In this document: in pieces, positions 9,797 through 21,130 of the stretch
Numbering within the stretch: position 1 is the stretch's first letter
Layout: each line of letters opens with the position of its first letter
DNA from: Gari tellinella
Lineage: Eukaryota > Mollusca > Bivalvia > Cardiida > Psammobiidae
DNA: 64,000 nucleotides
Assembly: GCA_922989275.2 (NCBI GenBank)
Contig: OV277856.1
Span: 88,307,038-88,371,037, forward strand
Reading direction: 5' to 3'
Translations under genes and position numbers: made by a program
Notes under the pieces: generated by a model
What the model was told of the DNA's origin: nothing
What the model saw: the letters and a program-made list of their open reading frames with translations, nothing else
The model's database searches: none

Positions 9797-9912
9797 AGAT
9801 GACTGCTAAAAGCAGGCTAAAACTAAAACAAAACTTTAAGCCTGCTTTGAAAACAAGCTATAAATGTATTCAGGAGCTTTCTGCATTACTTTTGTCCTGC
9901 ATCTTTTCTTAA
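9797..9912. mobile_element. Decayed family E hairpin
   Basis: GACTGCTAAAAGCAGG and GGAGCTTTCTGCATTACTTT with CCTGCAT; the arms no longer pair well. Confidence 0.4.
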
Positions 9913-10345
9913 TATCTTGAAAGTGTTTGGGTAAAAAGGTATGAAAATAGAGCAGAAAGCTCAATCTTGTAAGAAGGAAAGATTACACTTCAAATCACCA
10001 ATATCTTATTTATTGACTAGTCATTTAACGCAGCATTGATCGTTGTTTTCTTTTGTTGTCTTTCTATCTCAGATTCAATAATTAAGTGCCAGGCACAAAG
10101 GATCCTAAAATATTGTACATGTTTGCCACTCCATCATTTACGGCTGGAAATGACAAGTCAAATCTAATTATTTTTATAAGAACACTTCCTCCACCCTTTA
10201 TCCTATACACAAATTATCCCTAATTGGTTCCCTAGGGGCCCTTGCAGTACCGTTTGAAGTATGTGTAATAATTTTTCCGAAAAAAAAAAATGTTGATCAT
10301 GCAATTCGTCTAAGGAACATTGATCACTCTTCTTCCTATCACTGA

Positions 10346-10562
10346 TACACTGTAAAACCTCTGTATTGTGACCTCTCAATTAAATGCTTGTTTATTATGT
10401 TTGAAGCAGGTGGTTGCTTAAGGCAAGATGAAAGTAAAGCAGAAAGCTCCTAAAGGAGCTTTCTGCTTTACTTTCATCACGCTTTAAGTTACCACCTGTC
10501 TTGAACTAAAGGAAAAATCTATTTTTGAGTGTTTATGGTGGCAATAGCAAGGTTTTACTGTA
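10346..10562. mobile_element. Family E MITE, full length
   Basis: Left end TACACTGTAAAACCTCTG, right end GCAAGGTTTTACTGTA: pogo-like inverted ends with TA. Central hairpin CTTAAGGCAAGATGAAAG... with AGCTCCTAAAGGAGCT tip. Pogo/Tigger elements are known to target TA; linking family E to them is inference from the ends. Confidence 0.7.
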
Positions 10563-11037
10563 CAGTCCGACAAGGGGAATGGATCATCTTTATTTCAGCA
10601 TGACAGTTAAAATAAAAACAAATTAGATCTAATTGGTTACCCCGGGGTAGTTCATTGACAGGTGGGGGTATGACTAAGGATGGGACAGTCTCGCCTAGGT
10701 GACATCTACTAGCTCATATAAATCACAGGAAGTGAAAATCGAGACATAAATTTGAGGAAGTCTTGCCTCTAGCAATTTATATATTGATTTTGCAATGAAA
10801 AAATAAAAATATTTTCATTTCTTTGATCTAAATGAACCTAGCATTTAAGTCTTGCTCGCAAGTTGAACAAAATAGTATGATGTAGATTCTGACTAATTTT
10901 ATAATATATTTAGTCCCTTTCTGCATGACTTATAATAAATTTTTTATATAATAATTATTTTGGAAGATAGTAGTGGAGAAATATTTGTGAACTAATAAGG
11001 CTCTTAGACGGTGCATTATGCGGCATCTTATCTGGAT
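10563..11037. other. No gene seen
   Basis: AT-rich non-coding DNA without a recognised repeat. Confidence 0.4.
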
Positions 11038-11399
11038 CTTCACTGTTTGCCTTACTGTGTTCATAGTAGATTTCATAATCATCCAGTTCTACACTGTCTG
11101 ACCCTGTTGGGCTCTCATCATGGTCTTCACTGTTTGCCTTACTGTGTTCATAGTAGATTTCATAATCATCCAGTTCTACACTGTCTGACCCTGTTGGGCT
11201 CTCATCTTGGTCTTCACTGTTTGCCTTACTGTGTTCATAGTAGATTTCATAATCATCCAGTTCTACACTGTCTGACCCTGTTGGGCTCTCATCTTGGTCT
11301 TCACTGTTTGCCTTACTGTGTTCATAGTAGATTTCATAATCATCCAGTTCTACACTGTCTGACCCTGTTGGGCTCTCATCTTGGTCTTCACTGTTTTCC
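11038..11399. repeat. 87-bp tandem repeat, four copies plus a partial
   Basis: Four near-identical 87-bp units; each begins with CTTCACTGTTTGCC, the arm of the D/G hairpins. Since 87 is a multiple of three, a 148-codon frame stays open (29-residue repeats, 11011-11457), but the unit shows no protein family. Near-identity points to recent expansion. Confidence 0.9.
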
Positions 11400-11445
11400 C
11401 ATGTCTTATAGAAGACACATCTATCTAATCAGAGTCTTCACTCAG

Positions 11446-11618
11446 AGCCCCAGATAAGGGGAGTATTTCAAAACCTAAAACCTTTATTTCTGCTTTAAAC
11501 CCTATGGTGTCACTACTCATTAGAATCGTCTCGAAGAGACGATTCTAATGAGTAGTAACACTATAGGTTTTGATGCTAAAATAAGCGAGAAAATTTATTC
11601 CCTCTTATCTGGAGCCCT
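11446..11618. mobile_element. Family F palindromic MITE
   Basis: Inverted ends GCCCCAGATAAGGGGAG and CCCTCTTATCTGGAGCCC. The core at 11512-11556 is a 45-nt perfect palindrome around CGTCTCGAAGAGACG. Other copies: 29959 and 51172, with a half copy at 50430. Confidence 0.8.
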
Positions 11619-11826
11619 GTATCACTGTTTGCTTACAGGTACATGTGTAAGCTCCATTTTGAGGGTAGCTATCTAGTCACTCCTTCACCACTAGAACATC
11701 ATCTGCTTTATAACCCCTTCACTGCCATCAGGTCATCATTCTGCTTTACACAATAGTTGTCTGCTTTTATTTCTCAAACTTAGATTTAAGTTTTTGACTA
11801 AAAAAACATTGAAATGAGTTTCAAAC

Positions 11827-11889
11827 AATTTGGACCCTGATCAGATGTCACAGTATGTGGTGTCTGGTCAGGATCCAAACTATTTGCAA
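11827..11889. mobile_element. B-type hairpin
   Basis: TTTCAAACAATTTGGACCCT...AGGATCCAAACTATTTGC around CAGATGTCACAGTATGTGG. Outer ends are not recognisable. Confidence 0.6.
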
Positions 11890-12011
11890 TAACCATTAAA
11901 TGACTATACTCGGGGTACGGAAGGGAATGGGTTTAGAAAGGTGTCAAGTAGCTGAGGCTATCATGTCTAATTGTCTTCTTTTATCCCATATAGGGTTACA
12001 CTCTTCTTTAC

Positions 12012-12170
12012 AGCAAAACCTGTATCACATGACCACTATAGAGAAAGTAAATTATCAGCTTTAAAGACAGTTGGCAACTTAATGCAGGACAAAAGTAAAG
12101 CAGAAAGCTCCTTTAGGAGCTTTCTGCTTTACTTTTATCCTGTATTAAGCTATGTCAGCTGTGTTTGAAG
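12012..12170. mobile_element. Family E MITE
   Basis: TTACAGCAAAACCTG at the left, hairpin 12078-12149 with nearly perfect arms (CTTAATGCAGGACAAAAGT) and tip CTCCTTTAGGAG. The right end has lost the pogo-like terminus. Confidence 0.65.
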
Positions 12171-13206
12171 AATAGCATGCTTCTTCAAAGTGTGGCTAGT
12201 GAACACAAGTATGATGGTATACAGATAAGGTTTCATTCTAATACACCTATCCATCTTCCATCCTCCCCCATATGCCCTACACAATAACTAGCAAAGGCCA
12301 GAATAATTTTTTAATTCAAATCAAATTTGAGCTATCACTCTCTACCCCATTTTCACCGTATGGGGTCGGCAAAGAGCTGCGATCATGGACAAAAGCTATT
12401 TTTTCCTGCATTTATGCGCTACCCTAAAGAAACATTAGTTTTTTCCGCTGTCATAACCCGGGATAAAAGCGCTCATGGCGAGCCTCGGTACTGCTCTACT
12501 ATTCGTTGATTAGTTGTATTATTGTCGGACATATAGTGTATCATTTCACTAGCATGACTCCAGCATATGTACAATGACATTATAATCACACAAGGGGAAT
12601 AACTCTGAACACAACTTCTATATTTCGAAGGAACATTGCAATCGCTATAAAACCCATTGGTATTAGATAATTGGGTGTAACGTTTTTTTTTTTACTATAG
12701 TCCTTCTTAAAACGTAACAGTTACTGTTCATTAGAATCAACTCTTCAAGACATCAATTCTTTACCATTCATTTTACACACTATCATCCCAAAACCTATCA
12801 GAACAACAACAACAACAGGCTTTGAGCTTTAAACCTTTGAAAATAAATTTGCTAGAAATCAGAAATGGAATGACTTTCACTCTAATGTGAATCTCTATGA
12901 CATTTGTCTTTTTGGCTTAAACATTTCATGGAGACGTAAATATTTAGTAAGTCTTGTGAATAATTGTATGAGGAGCAATTTGTGTGTTTTAAAAGACAAG
13001 TTATTATGTCCAAAGGGAAGCATGCTGGTTGATTTCTCATCTAGATTTTAATTTTCTCTGTAAGTATTCTGTCTACCAGAGACACCGACTGTCCTAGTTC
13101 ATGGCTGTATGATGATCTTATCCACTGAATCCAGTTAAACACCAATCAATCCATAAGCATACTATGGACACTTTTAACTATTCCACTACTAACAAGATTA
13201 TACCAT
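12171..13206. other. No gene seen
   Basis: Unique-looking non-coding DNA with a short CAA run at about 12806. Small frames such as 12327-12509 have no support. Confidence 0.4.
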
Positions 13207-13258
13207 AACCTGTTCAGGGGACCACTTAAAGCAGGTTGAAAGTAAAGCAGAATGTGCC

Positions 13259-13791
13259 TTAAAGAGGCTCGCAACCGGATCAAGCATTAAAAATAGTAAT
13301 TTGTAAATATATGTCAAATGCTTATATAAATGGGTAAAATTTAGTTTAGGATAATAAATGCTGTTAAAAAATGCATTTCCAAAAAAAAAAAGAAGAGGCT
13401 CTGGTGGTATTCGAACCCGTGACCATCCATGCAGAGACAAAAAATGAAAAATGAGGCATCGCCTTTACGCCCTCGGCTACGGACGCTCTCTATATATATG
13501 GTAGCGAATTAACGTACTTCAATGATAGCTATTAATAGAACATTATTTGGCTCGGGTTTATGTCTGACCCCGTGTAGAGAAGCAACAACAACAACTATAC
13601 CGTTGGCTAACGCTATGGAAACACGATGGAAAATATCTAAAAAACTAAGATTCGGTGACGATTCTTGAGACGTTTTTTGGACTGATCATATTTTTTTAAC
13701 GTCAAAAGCCAAATAATGCCACAAATTTGCTTTTATTTAAGTATTTTATTTTATTTTGACAAGAACACCATCCGGTTGCGAGTCCCTTTAA
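13259..13791 (-). mobile_element. Second TTAA/tRNA-like transposon, inverted, in an A hairpin apex
   Basis: TTAA at 13259-13262 and 13788-13791 flank AGAGGCTCGCAACCGGAT...ATCCGGTTGCGAGTCCCT. It is about 533 bp and collinear in reverse with 9264-9793. The insertion split the TTAA at the tip of the A hairpin and duplicated it. Confidence 0.9.
13397..13486 (-). tRNA. tRNA-like sequence in the inverted copy
   Basis: Reading the minus strand: TAGCCGAGGGC (A-box, near fit) and GGTTCGAATACC (B-box with one change), ending CCAGAGCC. It is diverged from the 9567 copy but keeps the promoter boxes and length. Confidence 0.5.
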
Positions 13792-13916
13792 GACACATTC
13801 TGCTTTACTTTCAGCCTGCTTTAAGCTACTATCTACTAGGATATAGAAAACATCTCTCATTTAGTATATATTCATTACTGTATAAAGTGGAAATATTTTT
13901 TCATTGGAGGAATAAA

Positions 13917-15190
13917 GACAAGGGCCACTATGGCCCTAAATCGCTCACCTGGTAACCATGTACACCGTGTGACCTAGTTTTTGACCGGGCATGACCCTCA
14001 TTCTAACTTGTCCTCGATTTCAATGAGACAAACATTTTGTTCAAGTTTCATGATATACATTCAATGAATTTTGTAGTCTCTAGAGTGTTAACGAGGTTTT
14101 TCGATGATTTGACCTAGTGACCTAGTTTTTGACAAGAAATAAGCCACATTTGAACTTGACCTATATTTCATTGAGGCAAACCTTTTCATCAAGTTTTATG
14201 AAGATCAAATGAAATTTGTAGTCTCTAGAGTGTAAACAAGGTTTTTCGAAGATTTGACCTAGTGACCTAGTTTTTGACCGGACATGACACACATTCGAAC
14301 TTGGCCTAGATTTCAGTGAGGCAATCATATTGATGAAGTTTTATGAAGATCCAATGAAATTTGTAGCCTCTAGAGTGTTAACAAGGTTTTTCGATAATTT
14401 GACCCAGTGACCTAGTTTTTGACCGGACATGACCCACATTCGAACTTGACCTAGATTTCATTAAGGCAAACATTTTGATGAAGATCCAATGAAATTTGTA
14501 GTCTCTAGCGTGTTAACAAGGTTTTTTGAAGATTTGACCTAGTGACCTAGTTTTTGACCGGAAATGACCCACATTCGGACGAGGCCTAGATTTCATTGAG
14601 GCGATCATATTGATAAAGTTTCATGAAGATCCAATGAAATTTGTAGCCTCTAGAGTGTTAACAAGGTTTTTCGATAATTTGACCTAGTGACCTAGTTTTT
14701 GACCGGACATGATCCACATTCGAACTTGACTTAGATTTCATTAAGGCAAACATTTTGATGAAGTTTCATGAAGATCGAATGAAATTTGTAGTCTCTAGAG
14801 TGTTAACAAGGTTTTTCGAAGATTTGACCTAGTTTTTGACCGGACATCACCCACATTCGAACGAGGCCTAGATTTCATTGAGGCAATCATATTGATGAAG
14901 TTTCATGAAGATCCAATGAAATTTGTAGCCTCTAGAGTGTTAACAAGGTTTTTCGATAATTTGACCTAGTGACCTAGTTTTTGACCGGACATGACCCACA
15001 TTCGAACTTGACCTAGATTTTATTGAGGCAAACATTCTGACCAAGTTTCATCAAGATCCAATGAGATTTGAACCTGCTAGAGTGTTAACGAACAATTGTG
15101 AACGGACGGACGGACGGACGGACGGACAGACAGACGACGGACATCCAGCGATCCTAAAAGCTCACCTTGGCACTACGTGCCAGGTGAGCT
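13917..15190. mobile_element. Pearl/HINE-like element with ~145-bp tandem repeats
   Basis: Starts with the palindromic GGGCCACTATGGCCC and TCGCTCACCTGG; ends AGCTCACCTTGGCACTACG...GTGCCAGGTGAGCT. Between lie eight units (starts near 13971, 14111, 14255, 14401, 14535, 14681, 14825, 14962), then an ACGG microsatellite at about 15109-15135. Tandem core plus ACGG tail plus end hairpins matches what is described for mollusc pearl elements and Helentron-associated elements. No protein. Confidence 0.75.
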
Positions 15191-15303
15191 AAAAAGGTAT
15201 AAAGTAGGTTATCTATGGAGCAAGGAATTCTAATGGTTATTACATTAAATATAGGTTATGCTAAATACAAGTTGCTGATGAAAGTAAATATAGGTTACAA
15301 AAT

Positions 15304-15345
15304 GAAAGAAAGCAGAAAGCTCCTGAAGGAGTGGTTTCTGCTTTA
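15304..15345. mobile_element. Family E hairpin fragment
   Basis: GAAAGCAGAAAGCTCCTGAA followed by GGAGTGGTTTCTGCTTTAC; arms of about 16 bp. Confidence 0.5.
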
Positions 15346-15667
15346 CAGTCTCCATGTAATATTTTGCCAATTCAATAGCAGTTGCCTAAAGAAGCAATCT
15401 TAATGAATACAACCAAGTAGTCACAAGGGTAACGACATGAAGGTCTGAAAGTGCTGTTTAAGTTATGGTATATTCTGTTATCTGCAGACCTGCCTGTAGC
15501 CTAATACATGTTCAGTATAAAACACCTCAACCTTACTTTATCATTGTCTCTTCCAATAAAGTTTCAAGGGAAGTATCTATAGGAAACACTCAGATATAGA
15601 ATGGGTAAATAAAAAGATCAATACAAAGCTATGATGGAAAATGAATTGTGATCTAATCATGATATAT

Positions 15668-15880
15668 TTTACAGTAAAACTTTCATATTAGGATCACTCA
15701 AAAGATGGCTTGATTTTGGTTTTAAAGAACAATTGGCCATTTAAAACGAGATCTAAGTAAAGCAGAAAGCTCCTCCAGGAGCTTTCTGCTTTACTTAGAT
15801 CTTGCTTTAAATAGTCTCCTTCTTTGACATCTAGAAATGAACCTGTTTTTGAGTGGTCATTATATCGAGGTTTTCGTGCT
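15668..15880. mobile_element. Family E MITE, altered arm
   Basis: Left TTTACAGTAAAACTTTC, right TATATCGAGGTTTTCGTG. The hairpin (about 15748-15808) has AGATCTAAGTAAAGCAGAAA on both arms, differing from other E copies yet still complementary. Confidence 0.7.
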
Positions 15881-16539
15881 GAGAAGACAAAATTGTGTGA
15901 GTGTACATGAAAATGACCTAATTAACCAGCTGAACTGGACAAACCCTGGAGTGCTTTATTAACTGAAACTAACGTGACTGGTATAATTATTACAATGTTT
16001 ATAAGAATTTCCATCCATCCTATGTCAAATCTGTCAAGGCCGAAAGAGTGGGTACCAATAAAAACAGGTCTACAGAGAATATATGTGTTCATTTAGAGAC
16101 CCCATTATACCTCAAGAGCAATCACTTACCCCTTACAATGCTGAGCACATCTTAACTCAAATTTACAAACAGTGTAGATCTAGATGCTGGGAAATGCAGT
16201 GTATGTTCTGTATCCAGGCTACAGTGTATCTGACACTTGTTTCGATGGTATCTTCTTGTACGAACACATAATTTGCAAACAAAATTTGAGGCAGATTATC
16301 ATTCAAGATATTGACTATTTTGGAGATTTTCTAAAAATCGTGTCAAAGAAATATTTCTAATGAATTACCACTGTGCTGGGGGCATACGAAAAGACAAGAA
16401 TGATTTGAAACAGGCTAGATGTTGTAGTAAGCCAGCAGTTATGTTAAATCAAGCAAAGCTCAAGCTTTAATGTTTTCAACTTTTACATAATAATAACTTT
16501 TGCTTTTGAATGTTACATAACATGTTGCCAAAATGTGAC
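15881..16539. other. No gene seen
   Basis: Non-coding. The frame at 16083-16271 has no recognisable domain. Confidence 0.4.
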
Positions 16540-16742
16540 AGTAAACCTGGTGTCAAACCTCGATAACAAAAACCCACTCAAGTCAAACTTACCTGTATTA
16601 ATATTCAGTTGAAATTCTGTAACTCCAGCTTGCTTTAGTCAAACATTATTTATACCTTTCAAAGTGGCTAAACCACTTTTTAAAGTGGTAAATACAGGTA
16701 AGTTTGACTTAAGCCAGTTCGAATCATCGAGGTTCGACTGTA
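16540..16742. mobile_element. Pogo-like MITE
   Basis: Left GTGTCAAACCTCGATAA, right CATCGAGGTTCGACTGTA. Subterminal arms CAAGTCAAACTTACCTGTAT and the complement at 16690-16712 pair almost perfectly. An AAGTGG/CCACTT hairpin is at the centre. Confidence 0.7.
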
Positions 16743-16873
16743 TATTGTAAGTGGCATTATGGAATGGACTTCTATTCATTATGATTGGCCATCTACAAGA
16801 CTCTCCTGGGACTTTAAGAAGTAGACACCCAATTATTAGTATTAACCCTTCTCCAGCCACAACTTCACTAGTA

Positions 16874-16945
16874 TAAATTGCAAACAGGCTAGATCCACAT
16901 CAGACACTGAGTAACCCAGTTCTTGATGTAGATTCAAACGTTAGA
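16874..16945. mobile_element. Decayed B-type hairpin
   Basis: TTGCAAACAGGCTAGATCCA ... TGTAGATTCAAACG, arms partly paired. Confidence 0.45.
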
Positions 16946-17059
16946 TCCTCATCAATAGGTTTCTTCAAATGAACAATTTGATCATAAAACTTACCTTTCA
17001 GACAACAATTTTCAAGCAAACAATATTAAAGAACTGGAAAAGGAATAAGTGGTCACTCC

Positions 17060-17244
17060 AATAAACAAATGAATATCTTGTTTTAGTACAGGTGGCAGCC
17101 AAATGCAGAATAAAGGTAAATCAGAAAGCTTTAATTTACAAGATCTTTCTGCTTTACTTTTGTTCTGTATAAAGCAGTCATGTAGCTAGCTGTCTTCATA
17201 GATTTCCATAGGGGAAAGTGGTGACTCCACAAGTTTTACTGTAC
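17060..17244. mobile_element. Family E MITE
   Basis: GTGGTCACTCC near the left, hairpin 17095-17176 with an unusually AT-rich loop, right end AAGTTTTACTGTAC. Confidence 0.6.
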
Positions 17245-17499
17245 TCTATCAGACTAGCCAGAATCCGCCACACCATAATGAAATCCACTTCTTCTCATTC
17301 ATGCCTTGTCTAAAACCTTCAGGGTGAGAGACGGTTTTATCTATCTTACATTGTCTAATATATGACCAAAATGATACTGAACTTATTATGATTTGTTTTG
17401 GGTGTTTATTAAACTGAAAGTAAACCATTTTGCTTTGGGTGTTTAAAGCAAGTGTGTGTCTAATTCATGGTGGAAGTAAGCAAAAACCTACTTTAGATG

Positions 17500-17568
17500 T
17501 TTAAAGCTAAATGAAAGTAAATCAGAAAGCTCCTCAAGAGCTTTCTGCGACACTTTCACTTTTCTTTA
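17500..17568. mobile_element. Family E hairpin
   Basis: AAAGCTAAATGAAAGTAAAT...CAGAAAGCTC CTCAAGAGCTTTCTGCG; imperfect arms. Confidence 0.5.
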
Positions 17569-17675
17569 TGAGAAAAACATCAGTGCAGTATACCAGTACT
17601 CACTCTATATAGATGATACATTAACATACAATTTTATTACCAATGTTGAGCTTTTTGTAGAAGTATCAATAGCAC

Positions 17676-17925
17676 TTAACCCTTTGAACCCTAGTCCCGC
17701 ATATAGGCGTCCTTTTCAAACAGTATACATGTGAAAAGTGCTTTGTCCTATGCAAACAGTGAATACCCAGATCAGAGGGCTCCTTACGGAGCCCTCTGAT
17801 CTGGGTCTTCACTGTTTGTCATAATACAAAACATTGACAAAAACAACCCTTAAAAGTCAGAAATGGACCAGACTAAAATGGAAACTGGGATTGTCCATTT
17901 GAAGCTTTAGGGAGGAAAGAGTTAA
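17676..17925 (+). mobile_element. Family D MITE
   Basis: TTAACCCTTTGAACCCTAGT to GGAGGAAAGAGTTAA, 250 bp, same orientation as 4226. Hairpin tip GGGCTCCTTACGGAGCCC. Confidence 0.85.
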
Positions 17926-18377
17926 GACAGATAATTGTATAATGAATACAGTACACAAGTGAAACAGAAATCTTGATGGTAGTCATCTTGATGCTAACCA
18001 TTCTACATGACTGCTGTCTGATCTACATCTTGATTCAATATTGTTACACCTGCCCCACCCAGGAATGTCTCATTACATGACCTTGCTACAGATAGTACAA
18101 ACATCCCCCCACCCTCAGGACACTGAGCCCCGGGGTAATGATTCAAACACAAGATCAAAATCACACAACCTTTTGCCCTTTTCACATTTGAATGCCTTGT
18201 GTTTTGTGAGTGCTGTGTGCACATGTTAGGATCTTAAGAAAAATAACGTATCTATTCTGTTCTGTTCAATTATAGTAAAACCATGATCATAACAGCATTA
18301 TTGGGGTTTAAGACATGCCAGTGCTTAAAGCAAAAGAAAAGTACAACTATGTTTTTTTGTTTTACTTTCATCTTGTT

Positions 18378-18629
18378 TTAACCCTTTCCCCCATAGCCTG
18401 TTTCTAGTTTTGAAAATAGATGACTACTTAAAGCAGGTTGAAAGTAAAGCAGATTATGCCTTAAGCCACATTCTGCTTTACTTTCTGTCTGCTTTAGGCT
18501 TCTACTTGCTAGAATAAAGAAATTATTCCTTATGATAAATATTTATGACTATATAAATTGGAACTATTTTCTTAAGTGTAGGAATAAATATAATGTGCTT
18601 AAAGGAGCTTCTATGGGGGAAAGGGTTAA
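18378..18629. mobile_element. Family A MITE, full length
   Basis: TTAACCCTTTCCCCCATAGC to GGGGGAAAGGGTTAA. The hairpin (18428-18494) has several mismatches, including TTATGCC against GCCACAT. Confidence 0.8.
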
Positions 18630-19284
18630 AATGCCTTTAAAAACTGAAAATGAACATCCTTTCAAGTAATGATTATATCACGGTTTATGGGAAAAGTGTT
18701 TAAAATGAATACAAATATTAGCATTATTTTCTTTTGTCACAATATTCATCTGAGAAATCTGCTAATAGTTCCATACAACATTATGTACTTTTGTTAGTCA
18801 ATTAAAAGTTAGTCAGCATATATCATAATCTGCACATGTTTATATTCAAATTTATGTAAATGTCTAAAGCCTATGACAGTCTAGTCAGTCTAGATCAAAT
18901 TCAGTTTACAATCTTTTCAGAAACTGATCTTAATCGAACCTAAATATTGCAAATCCATAACAATTTTCATTACACATTTCAATGGGATGTAATATAATAT
19001 AATATTGGACAATGAACAGGGTTATAAACAGTTTTATTGCCCACTCTTTGTTTCACGTTGGGGAATGTTATCTGATTAATACTAAGTGGTTGGCTATTTT
19101 TGCTGGGGACATATCAGGGGTCAGATATGTGCCATCAAGGCCAGATTGCAAGGTCAGATAATTTCATCCCCACTAATGAGGTCAGACCTAGTAACTGTTT
19201 AACCCCTTTTTCCTCTTCATTCGATTTTAGAACACACAGCAGGTGGCTGCTTAAAGCAGAATTCTCCTGCTGCATTACTTGCAA

Positions 19285-19763
19285 GCTGCTTTTTTACGCC
19301 TTTAGTATATTCCTCCTTTGAAGAAAATAGTTCCACTTTTTATAGTCATGAATGTACATCTTAATAAATATTTTCTACATTCTAGCAGATGGTAGCTTAA
19401 AGCAGGCTGAAAGTAAAGCAGAATGTGCCTTAACCCTTTGAACCCTAGTCCCGCATATAGGCGTCTTTTCAAACAGTGTACATGTGAATAGTACACTTGT
19501 CCTATGCAAACAGTGAAGACCCAGATCAGAGGGCTCCTTATGGAGCCCTCTGATCTTGGTCTTCACTGTTTGTCAGAATGCAAAATCATTGACAAAAACA
19601 ACCCTTAAAAGTCAGAAATGGACTATACTTAAATGGAAACTGGGATTGTCCATTTGAAGTTTCAGGGAGGAAAGAGTTAAGGCACATTCTATTTTACTTT
19701 CAACCTGCTTTAAGTGGTCTCTTTTTTTCAAAACTAGAAACAGGTTATGGGGTAATGGGTTAA
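19285..19763. mobile_element. Family A copy interrupted by a D element
   Basis: A pieces at about 19285-19429 and 19681-19763 (ends GGGGTAATGGGTTAA). The hairpin arm ending GTGCC at 19429 meets GGCACATTC at 19681, so removal of D restores GTGCC-TTAA-GGCAC exactly. Confidence 0.85.
19430..19680 (+). mobile_element. Family D MITE inserted in the A hairpin apex
   Basis: TTAA at 19430-19433 and 19677-19680 are target duplications of the apex TTAA. Length and ends match the D copies at 4226 and 17676. Confidence 0.92.
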
Positions 19764-19773
19764 CAAGCCAGTG

Positions 19774-19861
19774 TCCTGGCAAGATGTAAGAAAAGTTCTA
19801 TATGACCCATATTTCATTCCTGGCAAGATGTAAGAAAAGTTCTATATGACCCATATTTCAT
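19774..19861. repeat. Exact 2 x 44-bp tandem duplication
   Basis: TCCTGGCAAGATGTAAGAAA... repeats without a difference at 19774-19817 and 19818-19861; either very recent or an assembly artefact. Confidence 0.9.
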
Positions 19862-19911
19862 AACAGATTAACGTAATTACTTTCTGATCACTTCTTTGCT
19901 CTTTTCTGTAC

Positions 19912-20022
19912 TAAGATATTTCTTATGGTGCATATTCATGACTGTATAAGGTGGAACAAGTTTTTTTAAAGGAGGAATAAATCAAAGGCGTAAAAATGTG
20001 TATCTATGGAGTAATTAGTTAA
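19912..20022. mobile_element. Family A right-end fragment
   Basis: AGATATTTCTTATGGTGCAT through AGGAGGAATAAATCAAAGG to GGAGTAATTAGTTAA; no hairpin remains. Confidence 0.7.
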
Positions 20023-20245
20023 GACATTATTTGTGAGGACAGAGTAGAAAATATTTCAAAACAGTACCTGGTCACCTTCTGCACTGTTTTCCTTACTGAC
20101 TTTACAGAGTGACCATAATAAAGTAATCTAACCCATGCTCTCAATAATGTACCTAAGGCACTCCTTCTCTACAACAACACCCCACGAGAGACAAAAAATG
20201 TGAGCATTGTTCGGAGGGAGTCGTTATAGGGAGGGAACTTGGCTT

Positions 20246-20320
20246 ACATTTGCAAACAGCTTGAATCCAATTCAGACACTGCGAAACGCGGCGTCTGTTC
20301 TGGATTCAAGCTGTTTGTCA
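20246..20320. mobile_element. B-type hairpin
   Basis: TTTGCAAACAGCTTGAATCC / GGATTCAAGCTGTTTG around a GCGAAACGCGGCG tip. Followed by a small A right-end fragment at about 20518-20568. Confidence 0.6.
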
Positions 20321-21130
20321 CTCGTCATTAAGTCTTTTTTGTTTCAAAATGGCCATTATGTAACTTTGAGAAAAACAGCAGACGACAATTTTAAGCAGCC
20401 GATATTGCAACACGAAAAGGTCTAAATATATTTGCATTTTGGGGGGAACAGCGACAAGGTCATTGTAAGGAGGGAATTGTTGTTCAGCGGGCCGTTGTAG
20501 GCTGCTGAGGGAACACTGTATATTCTTCAGTGAAGGAACAAACTGTTTATCTATGGAGTAATGGGTTAAACAGTGAACACAGGTTATGAGATAGCTGGGT
20601 CACATAAGACTTGGATGGTGTGAGATGGCGTAAATAATTTGCTACTACAATGTTCATTCCTGCGAGTGTCTTTCAAAACAGATTACAAAGAAATATATCA
20701 ACAGAGAAGCTTTTATGTTAATCAACATTCACCCTTCTGCTGCCATTATATGATTGCCTTCAAAACTACCTTCTCCGACTTCTTTTTTTAAATTTAGCCT
20801 TCATTTTAACTGAGGAATCCTGGATACCCGTGTCCAACTGCTAAGATCTAGCTCATACATTGCATGAGTATCTCGGCATCAAATCTGGATCTAAACAGTT
20901 TGCAAATGACAGAAGTTCAGGTTTGGCAGGAGGTTTGGTCTTGAAATTGCTTCTTACAATGAAACTGAAATATGGAGAATATGGTAGATCCTGATCTCAA
21001 ACAGTGTGGCAGAACAATAAGCTAAATCTCCACTTTCAACAGTTCACAAACTGAATAAGAATTGTCCCAAGAAATTAAGACTTGCAACTGAAGAGTTTGA
21101 CCAACATGCACTATGGGAACCAATGAATCC

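Larger units (their letters stand above)
13207..15226. mobile_element. Family A copy split by two insertions
   Basis: A pieces lie at about 13207-13258, 13792-13916 and 15191-15226. The hairpin's left arm ends GTGCC at 13258 and resumes as GACACATTCTGC at 13792 after the TTAA element. The right arm is then cut after GGAGGAATAAA by the pearl element and resumes AAAAAGGTATAAAG. Confidence 0.75.
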
